From: Nemopilema nomurai
Lineage: Eukaryota > Cnidaria > Scyphozoa > Rhizostomeae > Rhizostomatidae
Assembly: GCA_003864495.1 (NCBI GenBank)
Contig: ML133422.1
Span: 587,139-651,138, forward strand
Reading direction: 5' to 3'
DNA length: 64,000 bases
Below are positions 1 to 11,334 of the stretch, one piece after another. Position 1 is the stretch's first letter. Every line of letters starts with the position of its first letter. A program made the position numbers and the translations under genes. Under the pieces are notes generated by a model, which was given only the letters and a program-made list of their open reading frames with translations, was not told the DNA's origin and did no database searches.

Positions 1-1009
1 CATCATTGAACAATTGCTTTCGGAAAGTATGCTAGTACTATCTTCTTAAGATCATTTTATCTGTTTTTCAGGCTTCATTTATGTCCCAGTAATTGATGTC
101 CCAGTAATTCGGAAATTATCACAGCAAGAGCTTGTCAACTTATTTGAACAGCTCTTTGCCAAGCAGCTAATTTTGCAAAGCTGGAATGTTGGTGAGAGAA
201 AGTAAGCTTTTTATTGTCTAATGAAGCATTTTCAGTATATATGTATATTAAATGTAATTTTTTCAGACACATGGTTGTTACAAATTTAATCTTAAAGCAG
301 AATTTAACCTGGATAATTGGTACATACAATTGATGCACATATTAGATGCATAAGCCCCCACCCCAAAGAAAATAACTATTAAAACTGTATTTTCCTTATA
401 AGACCAGTTTCCTTTGTTTTGTTCTTTCCCAGCATAGTAGAAATGTATCTTTTCTATTTTTAGTTACATTCAGCCTGTATACAGTGTATTCGTGAATAAA
501 ATGAAAACTGCTGTAGAACTAATCAAGACTTATTACATTGTTTGGTTATGTCACATTTGCTGATATGCTGGTGTTTTAATTGGTTACTATTGTTGTTTTG
601 CTTTGTATAATTTAGATTCAAATTGATGATTGGTATGGACCACACATTGGTGGAACCCAGGCTAACCAGAGAAAGGGTAAATCTTTAAATAGTTAATTGG
701 AAAGGACTGTTCTTTTTGCCTAGGCCCATAGCATTTGTCAAAGAGATCTTTCTTGCAAATCTGGGGCATTTGTGTGATAAACCTTTGTTGACCCCCAGGC
801 TGACCGGAAATCAGGGTGGGGACTGAACAAGAGAAGATTATGTTCAAATTGCTTATATACACTAAAACATAGTGATTACCATTGCCGCTAGCATAACAAT
901 TGCGGTTGCATTTGGTAAAAGGGTTGTATCAAACCAACTGAACAAGGCATATTACTATTCAACAACCAAATTGATCTTGAATGTGTCATTTCAGTGAAAC
1001 AGCCAATTA
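1..1009. other. Noncoding stretch, no recognisable gene
   Basis: No reading frame here looks like a known protein. A 16-base phrase reading close to atgtcccagtaattg occurs twice in a row near 80-115. Plausible splice acceptor tracts occur (ttttcag near 65) but no coherent exon follows. Confidence 0.5.
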
Positions 1010-1311
1010 CCGTAAATCTCCAAAAAGCAGCCCTTCAAATAAGTCTTACAGGAACGAGGAAGGCAGTTATCGTTCTTTTCAGTCTGTATTTTCATTTTTC
1101 AATAGTGAGGAAACGTTTAACAGGTTTTCACATATATTTGTTAGTAGATCATAGATAGAGTGTCCTTTAAAATCTCTCCTTTACCTCCTTTGTCTTTGCT
1201 TAGATGGTTTTGACATCTAGAAAAGTCAAAAAAGCACCCCCTCTAATAAGCACCCCTCTTTGAGGCTTAAAAATCTAATAAGTGCCCAGGCGCTTATTTG
1301 AGGATTTATTG
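1010..1311. repeat. MITE-like repeat with imperfect terminal inverted repeats
   Basis: The left end (cgtaaatctccaaaaagc near 1011) is an imperfect inverted match to the right end (gcgcttatttgaggattt near 1290), and phrases of the type ctaataagcacccc recur inside at 1230-1290. The short size, absence of coding sequence and inverted ends fit a nonautonomous DNA element. A dispersed family is expected but other copies cannot be shown from this window. Confidence 0.45.
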
Positions 1312-1528
1312 TATGAAAAGACAGTGAACTCCCATGAACCTTACTACTTAGATAATGGTAGGGTGCTTTGCATTTTTTGTTTTTTACAGGAAGATATCAC
1401 GAGAAATTATGAGATATGTGAGAACTATGGGATGGTTATTGCTAGCAGAGAGGATCACATGAAGCTATGCCATGGTGGACCAAGCTCAATGACTGCAACA
1501 CAAACTGACAGTTTCAAACAACGATAAT

Positions 1529-2642
1529 CAACAAGTTGCTACCTTGATTGAGATTTTTCCTAATGCATCCTTAGCATCTATAACTGCAACACTCCTGACA
1601 ACAACAGCCATGGATGATGCTATTGACATTCTGTCAAAATATGGTGAAGATGAAAGCAAAATTATGAACTGCCAGGGAATAGTAAATGTTTACAGAGAAA
1701 ATTTCCTATTCAATGATGGAAGTTACTATACTTTAGTGATAAATGAAATGTATCTTTTTGTCAAGGTTTTTGAAGCTGCAAAATCAGAAGTGTTTGAAGA
1801 AACCCCCAAAGGGCATCTAATTCCAGAGCGTTCTGGTGGGAATCTCCAACTTTTTAAGATATTTGGTATAGTCAAAGGTCACAGCCTACTTCAAGGAGGG
1901 CCACCTTTTTCTTGTCTCAGTAGTTGGTGCTTTTCTTCATTAGCAGGTAAGAGTGATGATGAAATTGCTGCAATTATATCAAGAGAGTCATATGAAGATG
2001 CAATTCCTCTGAATGCGCTTCTTCTACTTTGCTGAGCTTCCTGCATGCTTTGGATGACATTAAATGTGATAATGATGTTGAGAAACTATTTGATGATACA
2101 GCTGAAGGACCTGCCTATTAACAAGTTGTAAACTCTTCGCAATGGCCAATTGAAACAAAGATTACAGTTGCAAATCTGGAAGCTTAGAGAGGCAATTGAG
2201 GGCAATCAGGGAAGGTTTGGTCTTTTTGGGTTTCCTCAGTTACATTGAGAAGTTTCCTCAGCAGCTCTCAGACTTGTTTGTTGCCAGTAATGTTGAGATA
2301 ATGAGCCGTGCAATCTCATCTATTATTGCATGGGAAGAGCAAGATTGTCTTGCTGAGAATGAACAGCATGTTCTTGTGTGGTTTAAAGATTTTCTTGAAA
2401 AGAGTTCTACGGAAACTCTGATAAAGCTACTGCGGTTCACAACTAGTTCTGATGCTATCAATGCAGTGATAGCATCATATCACTTTCATTTACCAATGTT
2501 ACAAATTAACATAACTATACCAGAATCCGTAGCATGTGCATCAACACTACTTCTACTACTTGGAAACAGAATTCAAGAGAAGTTTGCAAGGAATATGACA
2601 ACTTCCCTTGATTTAGCATCCGAGGGATATGGCAACTTATAA
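1529..2642 (+). pseudogene. Decayed CUE-HECT (G2E3-like) ubiquitin ligase copy
   Basis: Three consecutive plus-strand frames form one protein. The first part has a CUE-like helix pattern (LIEIFPNASLASITATLL at about 1540-1595), as in ubiquitin-binding CUE domains. It is followed by HECT-like N-lobe text (GHLIPERSGGN, then GHSLLQGGPPF at 1810-1905). After a frameshift near 2020 and stops near 2120 and 2190, the frame at 2196-2642 carries HECT C-lobe-like text (VACASTLLLLLGNRIQEKF, then TTSLDLASEGYGNL). HECT ligases pass ubiquitin from a C-lobe cysteine, which here would be the C before ASTLL, but the surrounding motif is poorly conserved. No intron interrupts about 1.1 kb, so a retrocopy or single-exon gene is possible. 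The G2E3-like assignment rests on pattern only. Confidence 0.55.
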
Positions 2643-4386
2643 ACAAAAGGCAGACTGACACTGTGCATGAACTGGGACAATCGTTTTTGACAATTTGAGT
2701 GCATACCTTAAGAAGAATTTGAATTTAGCCCCATTTTGCTGATTTTGTAGTTTCAATTCCTTAACCCGGATCAACTTCACAAGGCAGAAAATGTTAAGCT
2801 GCGAAAAGTAGAACATATTCCTACTTTTCACAGCTTGAAATTTTTCCACCGTGAAATTCAATTAGCCAAATAGATTGACAGAGGTTTTTTCCACCCTAAC
2901 TTTTCCTCATAATGGAGATCCGGCTTTACTTATAGAAAGGGCAGTTAGATTTAAAAAAAATATTTGTTTTGCATAGCCTGGTGTGCAACCATGCAGTATT
3001 TGCCGTGAAGCTCAATTTAGCTCTTCTATCAGCCAAAATCTTAAATAAGTCCCCTTCTCTTTTAAGCCATCCCACATATATCAAATGCCAGATATGATCC
3101 TTTATTAACCAAACTAGCTTGCATGTTAATCTTGATATGGTTTGGCGTAATAACTTTGCTGAATTTATGTATCTCAAATAGGATATTGTATTTGTTGAAT
3201 TCATAAAATATGAAGTATATGGACAGAAAAGCTATCATATGTGTATTTGTCTTTTTATTTTATGAATTACAAACAGAAAACGGTTTTAAATTGTCACATA
3301 AATTTTGTCCAAGGTTATGATGTGCAAGCAACTCCATTAGATGGTATTTTTTTAATCCAGTTTTCGTGGCTGCAGATCAAGACAATTAAAAATTATTGTT
3401 TCACCCTGACACTTTTGAAGAATAGCTGATAAATCTACTGTATATGTCATCAATTTTCAATTAATTACAGCTTTCCACAACAGTTAGATATGATTAAGAA
3501 ACAAAATTTCAAACTTTGTAAGGAACATTTTCTCCTAGTTAGCCTTAACTGGGAGAGAAAAGTTGGAAATATTTTTAAGGTGGTCACACCATTTCATTAT
3601 AGTTTTCATGGTACAGTGCTTTCTTGGTTGCGTTATCACTAAAATTTCTAATCCGGGAATTACGAACCTACTATATAGTGCAGTAGTTCCAGGCTTTTTA
3701 TTTGTTGGCTTTGAATATCATTCTTCTTCACAGTTATGGTCTTATACGGGGATTTTGCATCGCAAGGAAGTCGAAGGAAGTGGTGGATTATACAATTGGG
3801 GTGGTGATTTTATCTCCGTTTTGATGCAGATTACCTTTTTTGTTTATTAGATCTATCTGATTTTATATAGCATTTTTAATCGAGTAACTTTTGCAGGTAA
3901 TGTGTTCATTTAAGTATGCACATGTAAGTAACTGTGTATTCACACTGTCAAAGTCTGCTGAAAAGATGCTGATGAAGAGTCCCACCATGTATAATGAAGC
4001 GTCATCGAATGAGCTTATGGTTGCCATCTATGTGCCTAGAAGTCATGAAAGTCAAATGATTACAGTGTTTGAATGAAGAAGGCATATTGACTTGAATAAT
4101 GCCCAGAGTTGAAGCTTTTGGTCCTTTTTTGGGACTGCCCAATAGAGGGGGAGGGTAGTTACTAGATTAACTGACATGTATGTGTTAGCACAAGAAAATC
4201 CTCTAAAACAATGTGTGAGTAGATGAAATGTGTGAGAAGATTTTGCGTTTAACAAGGTTCAAGGAATAAGTAGGATGGATAGGTAATTTAATTTCCGAGA
4301 CAGTCTACTACTCCTTTGCAAAAGTTGGTCCAGGGTCCAGAACCTGAAAGTTACGAAACGCAACAAACCTAAAACCATTGACTTAC
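2643..4386. other. Noncoding stretch
   Basis: AT-rich sequence with only short, compositionally biased frames. The longest (3563-3850, plus) shows no domain and is rich in hydrophobic codons as expected of AT-rich chance frames. Exons 2 onward of the integrase-like gene at 4387-5084 would lie here on the minus strand, but I could not recognise them. Confidence 0.5.
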
Positions 4387-5084
4387 CAGAGGGCTCGATT
4401 TACTGGATTCACTTCCATTAAAGTATCCCAAATCATTTGCCGTTGAACATCTATGCCTCTTGCTCTCAACGCCCCAATTACCACAGTTTCCCCAATGCCA
4501 GGCAGTGTGAGTAGGATCGTTCTTATCAACTCACAAAGTTAATCCTGTGAGTATGCTGAATATGTCTGTCTGGGACCATAATTTGAGGAAATGGCCAGTC
4601 CATATTCAATACATTGTTGCCAAAGTGTCTTTACTGAAACACGAAACAGATGAACAATAACCTTCCAGCTTCGAAAGTAAGAATACTCTCTCTCGATCTC
4701 TTCTCTTGTGATGGTTATTCTCGGACGTCCAAATCCATGTACTTGCTCAGAATTTATGTTTAGGTCTGCGACACCAATGAGCCGGTGTCGTTCGTCAACA
4801 AGTAACTGGTCAATTTCGTTATAAACTATGGCTACCTGGCTTGTTAATGTAGTTAGGTCACTTTGAAAAGCATCTATGTGCCCGTTTCGTATGCAGTCTT
4901 CAATGATTGCAAGTGCATTGGCCGAAGTTTCCAAACGTATGTGCCATAGCTCCAAATGACTAACATTCAGAGATCTAAGGGCCAAATGCGCTTGCTCTAT
5001 TTGATATGGTAGATCTTGAATGAAATTTAGTAAATCAACATTGTCCGCCATTTTGATAGCTTTGGCCAAGAGGACAGGCAACAT
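4387..5084 (-). pseudogene. Integrase-core-type DDE transposase, 5' exon
   Basis: The minus-strand frame 5084-4539 most plausibly starts at the internal Met of MADNVDLL (near 5051). It carries the motif HGFGRPRITITREEIE followed by a helix-turn-helix-like stretch, typical of a widespread metazoan transposase family with an N-terminal HTH and a C-terminal integrase (rve-like) core. After a stop at 4539 the same protein continues in another frame (GIGETVVIGALRARGID, VNPVNRAL) and ends at a canonical GTAAGT splice donor just below 4387. The catalytic DDE core should lie in a downstream exon (lower coordinates) and was not found, so this copy is probably truncated. The HTH normally binds element ends; here it is only inferred. 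Confidence 0.55.
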
Positions 5085-5137
5085 GCCTGTGCAAATTACC
5101 GCATTGATATCGTTATTTATCTCCTGACAAGAGCTTT

Positions 5138-5305
5138 TTGCTATGAAATTTCCATGACATGAATTTTATGCTTTCAATTTCCATGGCATGAATTTCATGC
5201 TATGAAATTCTTGTTGCGTGAATTTTATGCTTTAACCTTTCCGTGGCGTGAATTTCATGCTATGAAATTTCCATGACATGAATTTTATGCTGTGAGTTTT
5301 GCATG
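5138..5305. repeat. Imperfect tandem repeat, about 30-bp unit
   Basis: The phrases catgaatttcatgctatgaa and catgaattttatgctt alternate five to six times, separated by tttccatgacatg-like spacers. Each unit contains short inverted motifs (ttcatgctatgaa). It lies directly upstream (minus-strand sense) of the integrase-like exon. Confidence 0.7.
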
Positions 5306-5424
5306 TCACTTTTAAAATAGGTATTATGATACCGAAAAATATTCATGTGCCATAAATACGTTTTCATACAAAGAAATTATTTTTTAATACTTTTGTCCCC
5401 TATGGCGCCACATACACTATGAAT

Positions 5425-5885
5425 GTGTGCAAGTATATACATACTATGTACTAGCTTACACTCCCGACACCCCTACCACCCAAAACACCCATAATACTAT
5501 GCACGTGTGCAAGTATATACATACTATGTACTAGCCAACACTCTCGACACCCATAAAACAATGCATATGTGCAAGTATAAACATACTATGTACTAGCCAA
5601 CACTCTCAACACCCATACCACCCAAAATACCCATAACACTATGCATGTGTACAAGTATATACATACTATGTACTAGCCAACACTCATAACACCCATAACA
5701 CAATGCAGATGTGCAAGTATAAACATACTATGTACTAGCCAACACTCTCGACACCCATACCACCCAAAACACTCTTAACACTATGCATGTGGGCAAGTTT
5801 ATACATACTATGTACTAGCTTACACTCTCGACACCCATACCACCTAAAACACGCATAACACTATTCATGTGTTCATGTGACACTT
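5425..5885. repeat. Higher-order tandem repeat with alternating 80- and 62-bp monomers
   Basis: The anchor phrase atactatgtactagc starts at 5441, 5521, 5583, 5663, 5725 and 5805, so spacings are 80, 62, 80, 62 and 80. The long monomer carries an 18-base insert (accacccaaaacacccat type) missing from the short one. The array is therefore a dimeric satellite of 142 bp rather than a simple minisatellite. Confidence 0.85.
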
Positions 5886-5894
5886 CTATGGCAA

Positions 5895-5995
5895 GCCGTA
5901 GTGACAGATTCCACTTCATCCCTGTTTCCCTTAAAAGCTCAAGTAAGTCCCTTGAAATTTCGAATCCTGGTCGACCACCCGTTAAAATAGTCGAC
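5895..5995 (-). pseudogene. Possible second integrase-family HTH fragment
   Basis: A minus-strand frame reads GGRPGFEISRDLLELLRETG, which resembles the GRP-plus-helix start of the same transposase family as the exon at 4387-5084. It is short and isolated, and the tandem repeats separate it from the other fragment. It could be a second decayed copy or chance. Confidence 0.3.
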
Positions 5996-6030
5996 AAGAC
6001 AAACCCAGCAATAGGGTTTTGATTGCTGTA

Positions 6031-6155
6031 TCTCGGACATTACAATTCGGAAAAAACTCGGACACTACAAATTCGAAAAAACTCGCACAGTTCAATTTCG
6101 AAAGAACTCGGACACAAAAAATTTGAAAAATCTCGGACACCATGATTTGAAACTC
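6031..6155. repeat. Five-copy 25-bp tandem repeat
   Basis: The core ctcggacac with an A-rich tail begins at 6031, 6056, 6081, 6106 and 6131, an exact 25-base period, although the units have diverged in sequence (for example ctcgcacag in the third). Confidence 0.8.
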
Positions 6156-6905
6156 AAGGCTATAAGAGGAGAACTGAAGCAACACTTTAAGAACTGATCA
6201 CGAACAATCATGATTTCAACCACATGTTAATAATTCTGGACCCTAATGATATGAATCTCAACGTATGGTTTCCTTTTCAACCACCTTTTGTCCACTACGC
6301 CTTGCCATACACTTCGATTCGCAACTTGGGATCAAAATAGTGTACATAATGTTGAAATTCAGTCAATGGTAACTTGATACTAGATTTTTGAATTCAAATG
6401 AATTCTCGCTTACTGAACATCATAAATTTGCATTAAGGGCAAGATTTTGTAACGTTGTTTATTACATAGAAGAACGAGGGGGATTCCCGCTCAGCCAATC
6501 AGGTGCATTGTAACTAAAGGTTCTAGGCAACCCAGGGTATGGAATCATTTGTTCCTATTGGTAAATCTTCGCTCTTTGATACTTTCCCTCTAACTAAATA
6601 CAAAGAGGGACACTTTTCCAGGCCCCAGGTCATCCCACTATCTTCATACATTTCCTTATTTTCTTTGTCAAGACTGATATTTTGTTCACTGATTTTGTAT
6701 AGAGTTTAAAATCGTCAAGAAATAACAAGTGTGTTATCTCCATTTTCTGTCATGCGTCAGTTGGTAATCCTCATATCCTCTAATTTTCCAAGCTATTGGG
6801 TCAAGACATAGTTTAAAAAGCTTGACCACAAAGATTTCTCCTTGCAGTATACCTCTCTTGACAATTATTGGCTCTAATTGTTTCTTTTCTATTTACTGTA
6901 TGGAC
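6156..6905. other. Noncoding stretch
   Basis: No coding pattern or repeat structure is recognised between the 25-bp array and the start of the piggyBac remains. Confidence 0.5.
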
Positions 6906-7972
6906 GGTTATTGAGATTTTCCAGCTGAAATCACCCTGAGGGATGTGTCTCTGGACAATGCAATGAATACAGATATGGAAGATGAATCAGATGATTTCGA
7001 TACATCAAATATAGAAGTTGACTGAGCCCCCTTGAAGAGTCTTTCTCGGAATATGAAAAAACTTATTCTGAGCATGAAGGTTTTTTTATCTGAATATGAA
7101 CAGTCCGCCTCAGGAGAAGAATGTGCATCTGAGTATGAAGAACAACGCAATCTTGATCAATCTTCTTCACTGGCAGCATCAAATGAAAGGGCTAATCAAA
7201 CTGACCAAGCTGATGGTACACCAGGCTCGATGAATAGTACTGCATCACTCATACAGAACTAGAATTTCAATCAAAATCGAGCATGGCATAAGACGAAGAG
7301 TCAGAACTGAGTATTCTAGTTGACTAACCCCCAAGGACTAAGAATGGATCATTTCGTTGACTGTTAAAATGAGGGTGATTTCTTTTTTCGAATTTGTGAA
7401 TTAAAAGTAAGAGAGAGAATAATTTATAAAAGCAATTTGTATATCAATCAAAAACATAAAGGATGTTCCTACCAACAAAGAGGGAATTGTATTCATTTTT
7501 GAAGGGGCGGATCCAGAAAAAAATCTGACATTCTCAAAATCGTTTTATACTCAAGGGCCACGCCCACTTTTTTGGAACGCCCATAAAACACACCAAGGCT
7601 CATAAAACGAAAAGCAAAGTAAAACAAGCACAAAGCAAGTTCTGGATAGTTAAAGTTCAAAAGGGAACAAAAGCAATGAAAAACCAGTTAAAAATACTCT
7701 GCTTCTGCTGGGTATTTTAGTTTTGAAAAGATTTTCCAATCTAATCAAATAAGCGTAAACCCCATGTCAAGGGATTACCCATGATCAACGTTCCCAACTT
7801 TGGTACTCCAGACAGACAACCCCCTGCCACCCACCAACTCTAAAGAAAGCTATTATGTTAGTATAGCACAGTAATGATGATGGGATAAAGGAACTGGATC
7901 AGCACATGCTACTAGTTGAACAATAACATAATACCTCTCTGAATAATATAATAAGCAATCAAGTGCCTCTAG

Positions 7973-8077
7973 TGGTAGAATGTTCTTAATCGAGAGAACA
8001 TCAACAATGGTAGAATGTTCTTAATCGAGAGAACATCAACAATGGTAGAATGTTCTTAATCAAGAGAATATCAACAA
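7973..8077. repeat. Three 35-bp tandem units
   Basis: The unit beginning tggtagaatgttcttaatcg starts at 7973, 8008 and 8043. Each holds a small inverted pair (gttct/agaac). The block is flanked by a further near-duplicate (cctctctgaataatataa near 7933 and cccctctgaatattataa near 8098). Confidence 0.85.
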
Positions 8078-8289
8078 ATGTTTCTTGTTTAAGATTGTCC
8101 CCTCTGAATATTATAATAAGTAATGTAGTGGTAAAATATATTCAAAACCTATGATGTTTGTAGAATATGGGCAAAACTTTAACTATTTCAAAAATTCAAA
8201 TTTTCAATTTCGAAATTCACGGAAGTGTTCAAATTGTTGTTTCTAATTCATCCAAATTACTCTCTCTATTAAAATTCAAGTCTTAAAGT

Positions 8290-9900
8290 TTGGTCTAGCA
8301 CTTTGGAAAGAAATAAGAGACACTTTGAATTCTTCAGAAGCATCATTAACAGCAAAAATGGGGACAACATGACTTGGTTTAATGGATATTTACCTCAAGG
8401 AGGAATGCAGCTAACTGACCAAAGTAAATGTATTGGAAAATTTCAAACATTTTCTCTTTTGGAAAGAATTTTGCATTATCTAACATTACAGGAGATTTAT
8501 CATCAGTGTCAAGATAAAGAGACACATGTGGGACATGTATTACGCTTGTTAATGCCATAATAAATATGAAAGGACACCATCTTCCAATTACACAATTGTT
8601 TCTAACTTCTTTAAATGAAAATTGAAATCAAATTCGTTACTTCCATCAAAGGACAAAGATTTAAATAAGAAGTTGGCAGAATTCTTTTCGTTTGATAATT
8701 TTCATAGAAATCTGGATGTAGAGCTCTTAAAACGTGACTCATATTTATACTGTTCAACCAATAATAGCACATGAGCATGCATTGAAAAGGCAGTTTCATT
8801 GTGCTTTTATCATGTGCAAAGTAAAAACAACTGAATACTTATTCTACCCAACAATATTTTTCAAATCCTAGTCCCTCCTACTATTTTATTTTAGTTTTTT
8901 TTAATGGTGAAAATACATTTTAAAATTTATACCTACATTTGATATCATCACACAAATGCCTGCATTACAATTGAGACACAGGAAATGCTGTACATGCATC
9001 AAAATAACCAACATTTAGTATACAAATGTTTGTAACATTTCTTCAAAGGATAATATGGTGCGAATTTGAGATCATATGAAAGATCCAACCCTGTGTACAC
9101 CCTATTTATAGTTTTGCAGAATAAACGACCTTGAAAGTTTGGTTCGAATCTTTCCACTCATGTCTGGCGGTTAGGCCTTTGCATAGATGGGCTACCCGTT
9201 CCCTTGTCAAATCAAAAATCTCATCAACTGCTTGTAAATTTCCAGCGACCCATAATCTTCTTAATTTCTTCAAAATATCCATGCTTGTAATAACTTCCTT
9301 GAACTATTCGGCAAAAATAATTCTCTGATACTGATGGAGATCATGCACATGTGAACAACAGTGAATCCCACTCACATGGGGTTGGTGTTGCATGGCAAAT
9401 TTTTCTACTCTGTTGACCAGCCCACTCACTTCTCAAGATTCTTAAACTCTGACGTAGGCAAGACCTCATAAAACGTATATTAAACATATGCCAAGCGTAC
9501 CCTATTAAAAGTGAACTGGTTTATTATGTCATTTCGGCGAATTTATCTCTCGTTAAGATCGTTCAGGTCGACCTCTTCTCAGGGACAAAAATGCATTGAA
9601 ATTCTGACCTTCTCAAAATGCGAAGGAACTTCTCAAAATGCATGGCATTAGTCGATAAACATTCTCAAAATCATGCCTAGATTCAGAACGCGGCGCAGCG
9701 TCTTACCACTTTCCTGTGTACTAGGCTCGATGAAGAGGAATGTGGTTTTTCACAAGAGAAGATTCAAAAATGTTTCAGAAAGGGAGAACGAAGTAACTAT
9801 ATCAAATACAGCGATGTCGTAAAAAAGCTACCTTAAATACATAATAAAAAAGATATGCTTCTCTTGAATCTTTAACTTAGGCTCATTACCTTTTGCACTT
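8290..9900. other. Interior of the hAT-like element, no identifiable gene
   Basis: A plus frame at 8303-8560 (85 codons, non-ATG start) shows no known domain. A minus-strand reading around 9120-9330 looks protein-like in composition but I cannot name it. The remainder is noncoding. Confidence 0.4.
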
Positions 9901-10345
9901 TAATTAGAAAATTCAACACGGGAAAATCTGACATTCCCAATTGCGAATGTTGAGAATGTCTGGATCTGCCCCTGCATTTTTGGATATAAATATTCTAATG
10001 AGTTACCATACTTTGCTATCATTGACTTGCGATTAGGATAACAGTCAAGATCTCAATGTCCCCCTAGTTTAAATGCTATGCCTCGAAATAGATTTACCCA
10101 AATTTTATCTAACTTGCATTTGAAGGACAAATCCTCAATTCCAAATAACAAGAAAGATAAGCTGTACAAATTGAGACCATTGATTGCAAAACTTAATGCC
10201 AACGTCATGAAACTTTACAATATAAATGAGTATAGATGAAAGCATGATACTGTTTAAAGGAAGATCTTCCCTAAAATAGTACAACCCAATGAAACCAATA
10301 AAGAAAGGATAGAAACTCTGGGCACGTGCAGATAATGATGGATAC

Positions 10346-10495
10346 TGTAATGTTTTGTTCAGCGAAAGGACGCTAGGGCCCAGACCCTATATATATTGTT
10401 ATATTTGTAGAGTTAGAAAAGTCACGTTCGAAGTACGCCGTGGTTTGAATTGTATACAATCTGCCTATTAGGCCACAGTAAACATAAATATAACA
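10346..10495 (+). repeat. 5' LTR of the gypsy element
   Basis: Starts tgtaatg and ends taaca, the usual TG...CA borders. It contains ccctatatatattg, a possible TATA region, at 10383-10398. It is 150 bases, identical in length to the 3' copy. Confidence 0.92.
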
Positions 10496-10513
10496 TTGGC
10501 GATGAGGAAAAGT
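10496..10513 (+). promoter_or_regulatory. Primer-binding site region
   Basis: The bases ttggcgatgaggaaaag directly follow the 5' LTR, where the minus-strand primer tRNA anneals. The matching tRNA cannot be named without a tRNA comparison. Confidence 0.6.
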
Positions 10514-10569
10514 AATGTAACATTTACCGTGATCGGTAAATCATTGCTTCAATTAGCATCGTTCCTAGC

Positions 10570-11290
10570 ATGGCGCCCTTCGACCCAGATGCAGAGATTG
10601 GTGCTTCGGTAGGCCTGAGATAGAAAGTGTGGCTGCAAGATTTTGAAACATTTCTAGTAGCAAATGATATAACTGACAATAAACGTAAACGAGCTTTACT
10701 CCTCTATCTAGCTGGCTCAAGAGTTAGGGAAATATTTCGCCAATTATCTGATACAGGCGCTGCTGATGCATACCAAACTGCCGTAACCAAACTCACTGCC
10801 TACTTCGAGCCCCAAACGAACAGGCTTTATGAAGTGTACAAATTTAGGCAGGCCGTACAACAATCAAATGAGACGTTGGATCAATTTCTCGTTCAACTTC
10901 GTTATTTGGCACAAACTTGTGAGTTTTCTGATTCTTCACCTGATTTTGAAATACAGCTCCAAATCGTAATCGGGGGAAAATCCACAAGTTTGCGTAAGCA
11001 AGCTCTCAAACATCCTAAATACACCCTTAAAGATATGCTACTGGACGGCCGCAGAGCGGAAATTAGTACTTTTCAAACGGCAGATATCGAGGGTAAACAG
11101 TCAAGGGACAATTTACAAGCTATCAAACAGAAAAAGAGTTTCAATAAACAACAAACTTCAGCACGAAAATGCAGAAATTGTGGTGGCAATTATCCACACA
11201 AATCGAAGCCATGCCCTGCAAAAGGTCAAAACTGTCATCGCTGCGGGAAGTAAAATCACTTCGCTAAGTTCTGTCTAAGCAAACAAGACA
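10570..11290 (+). pseudogene. Gypsy gag (capsid and CCHC nucleocapsid)
   Basis: The likely start ATG at 10570 (MAPFDPDAEIGAS) is followed in frame by a TAG at 10621, then a long open stretch 10627-11253. The middle has the gypsy capsid pattern (YFEPQTNRLYEVYKFRQA). The C-terminus has two zinc knuckles, CRNCGGNYPHKSKPC (an atypical spacing) and CHRCGK-stop-NHFAKFC. The second is cut by TAA at 11251 exactly between the CxxC and the H. Gag would assemble the particle and bind RNA. Two in-frame stops make it inactive as it stands. Confidence 0.85.
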
Positions 11291-11334
11291 CCCGCTAGTC
11301 TTCATTTACCACGTCTAACTCGAAAATTCACCTG

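Larger units (their letters stand above)
7502..9974. mobile_element. hAT-like nonautonomous DNA transposon with 8-bp target duplication
   Basis: The left end aaggggcggatccag (7502-7516) is the inverted complement, with two mismatches, of the right end ctggatctgcccctg (9960-9974). Both ends are flanked by the same 8 bases catttttg (7494-7501 and 9975-9982), the duplication size of hAT elements. Removing the element joins the piggyBac reading frame on both sides into one continuous frame (ELYSFL then DINILM), which independently supports the boundaries. No hAT transposase is recognisable inside, so it is probably nonautonomous or decayed. Subterminal motifs (tctgacattctcaaaa) recur in both end regions. 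Confidence 0.85.

Noticed and set aside
3563..3850. 95-codon hydrophobic frame
   Set aside because: No domain, no signal of splicing and composition typical of AT-rich chance frames.
5425..5885. Regularly spaced repeats that might suggest a CRISPR array
   Set aside because: The spacers are themselves repeated and alternate in two fixed lengths; this is satellite DNA in a eukaryotic setting with no cas genes.
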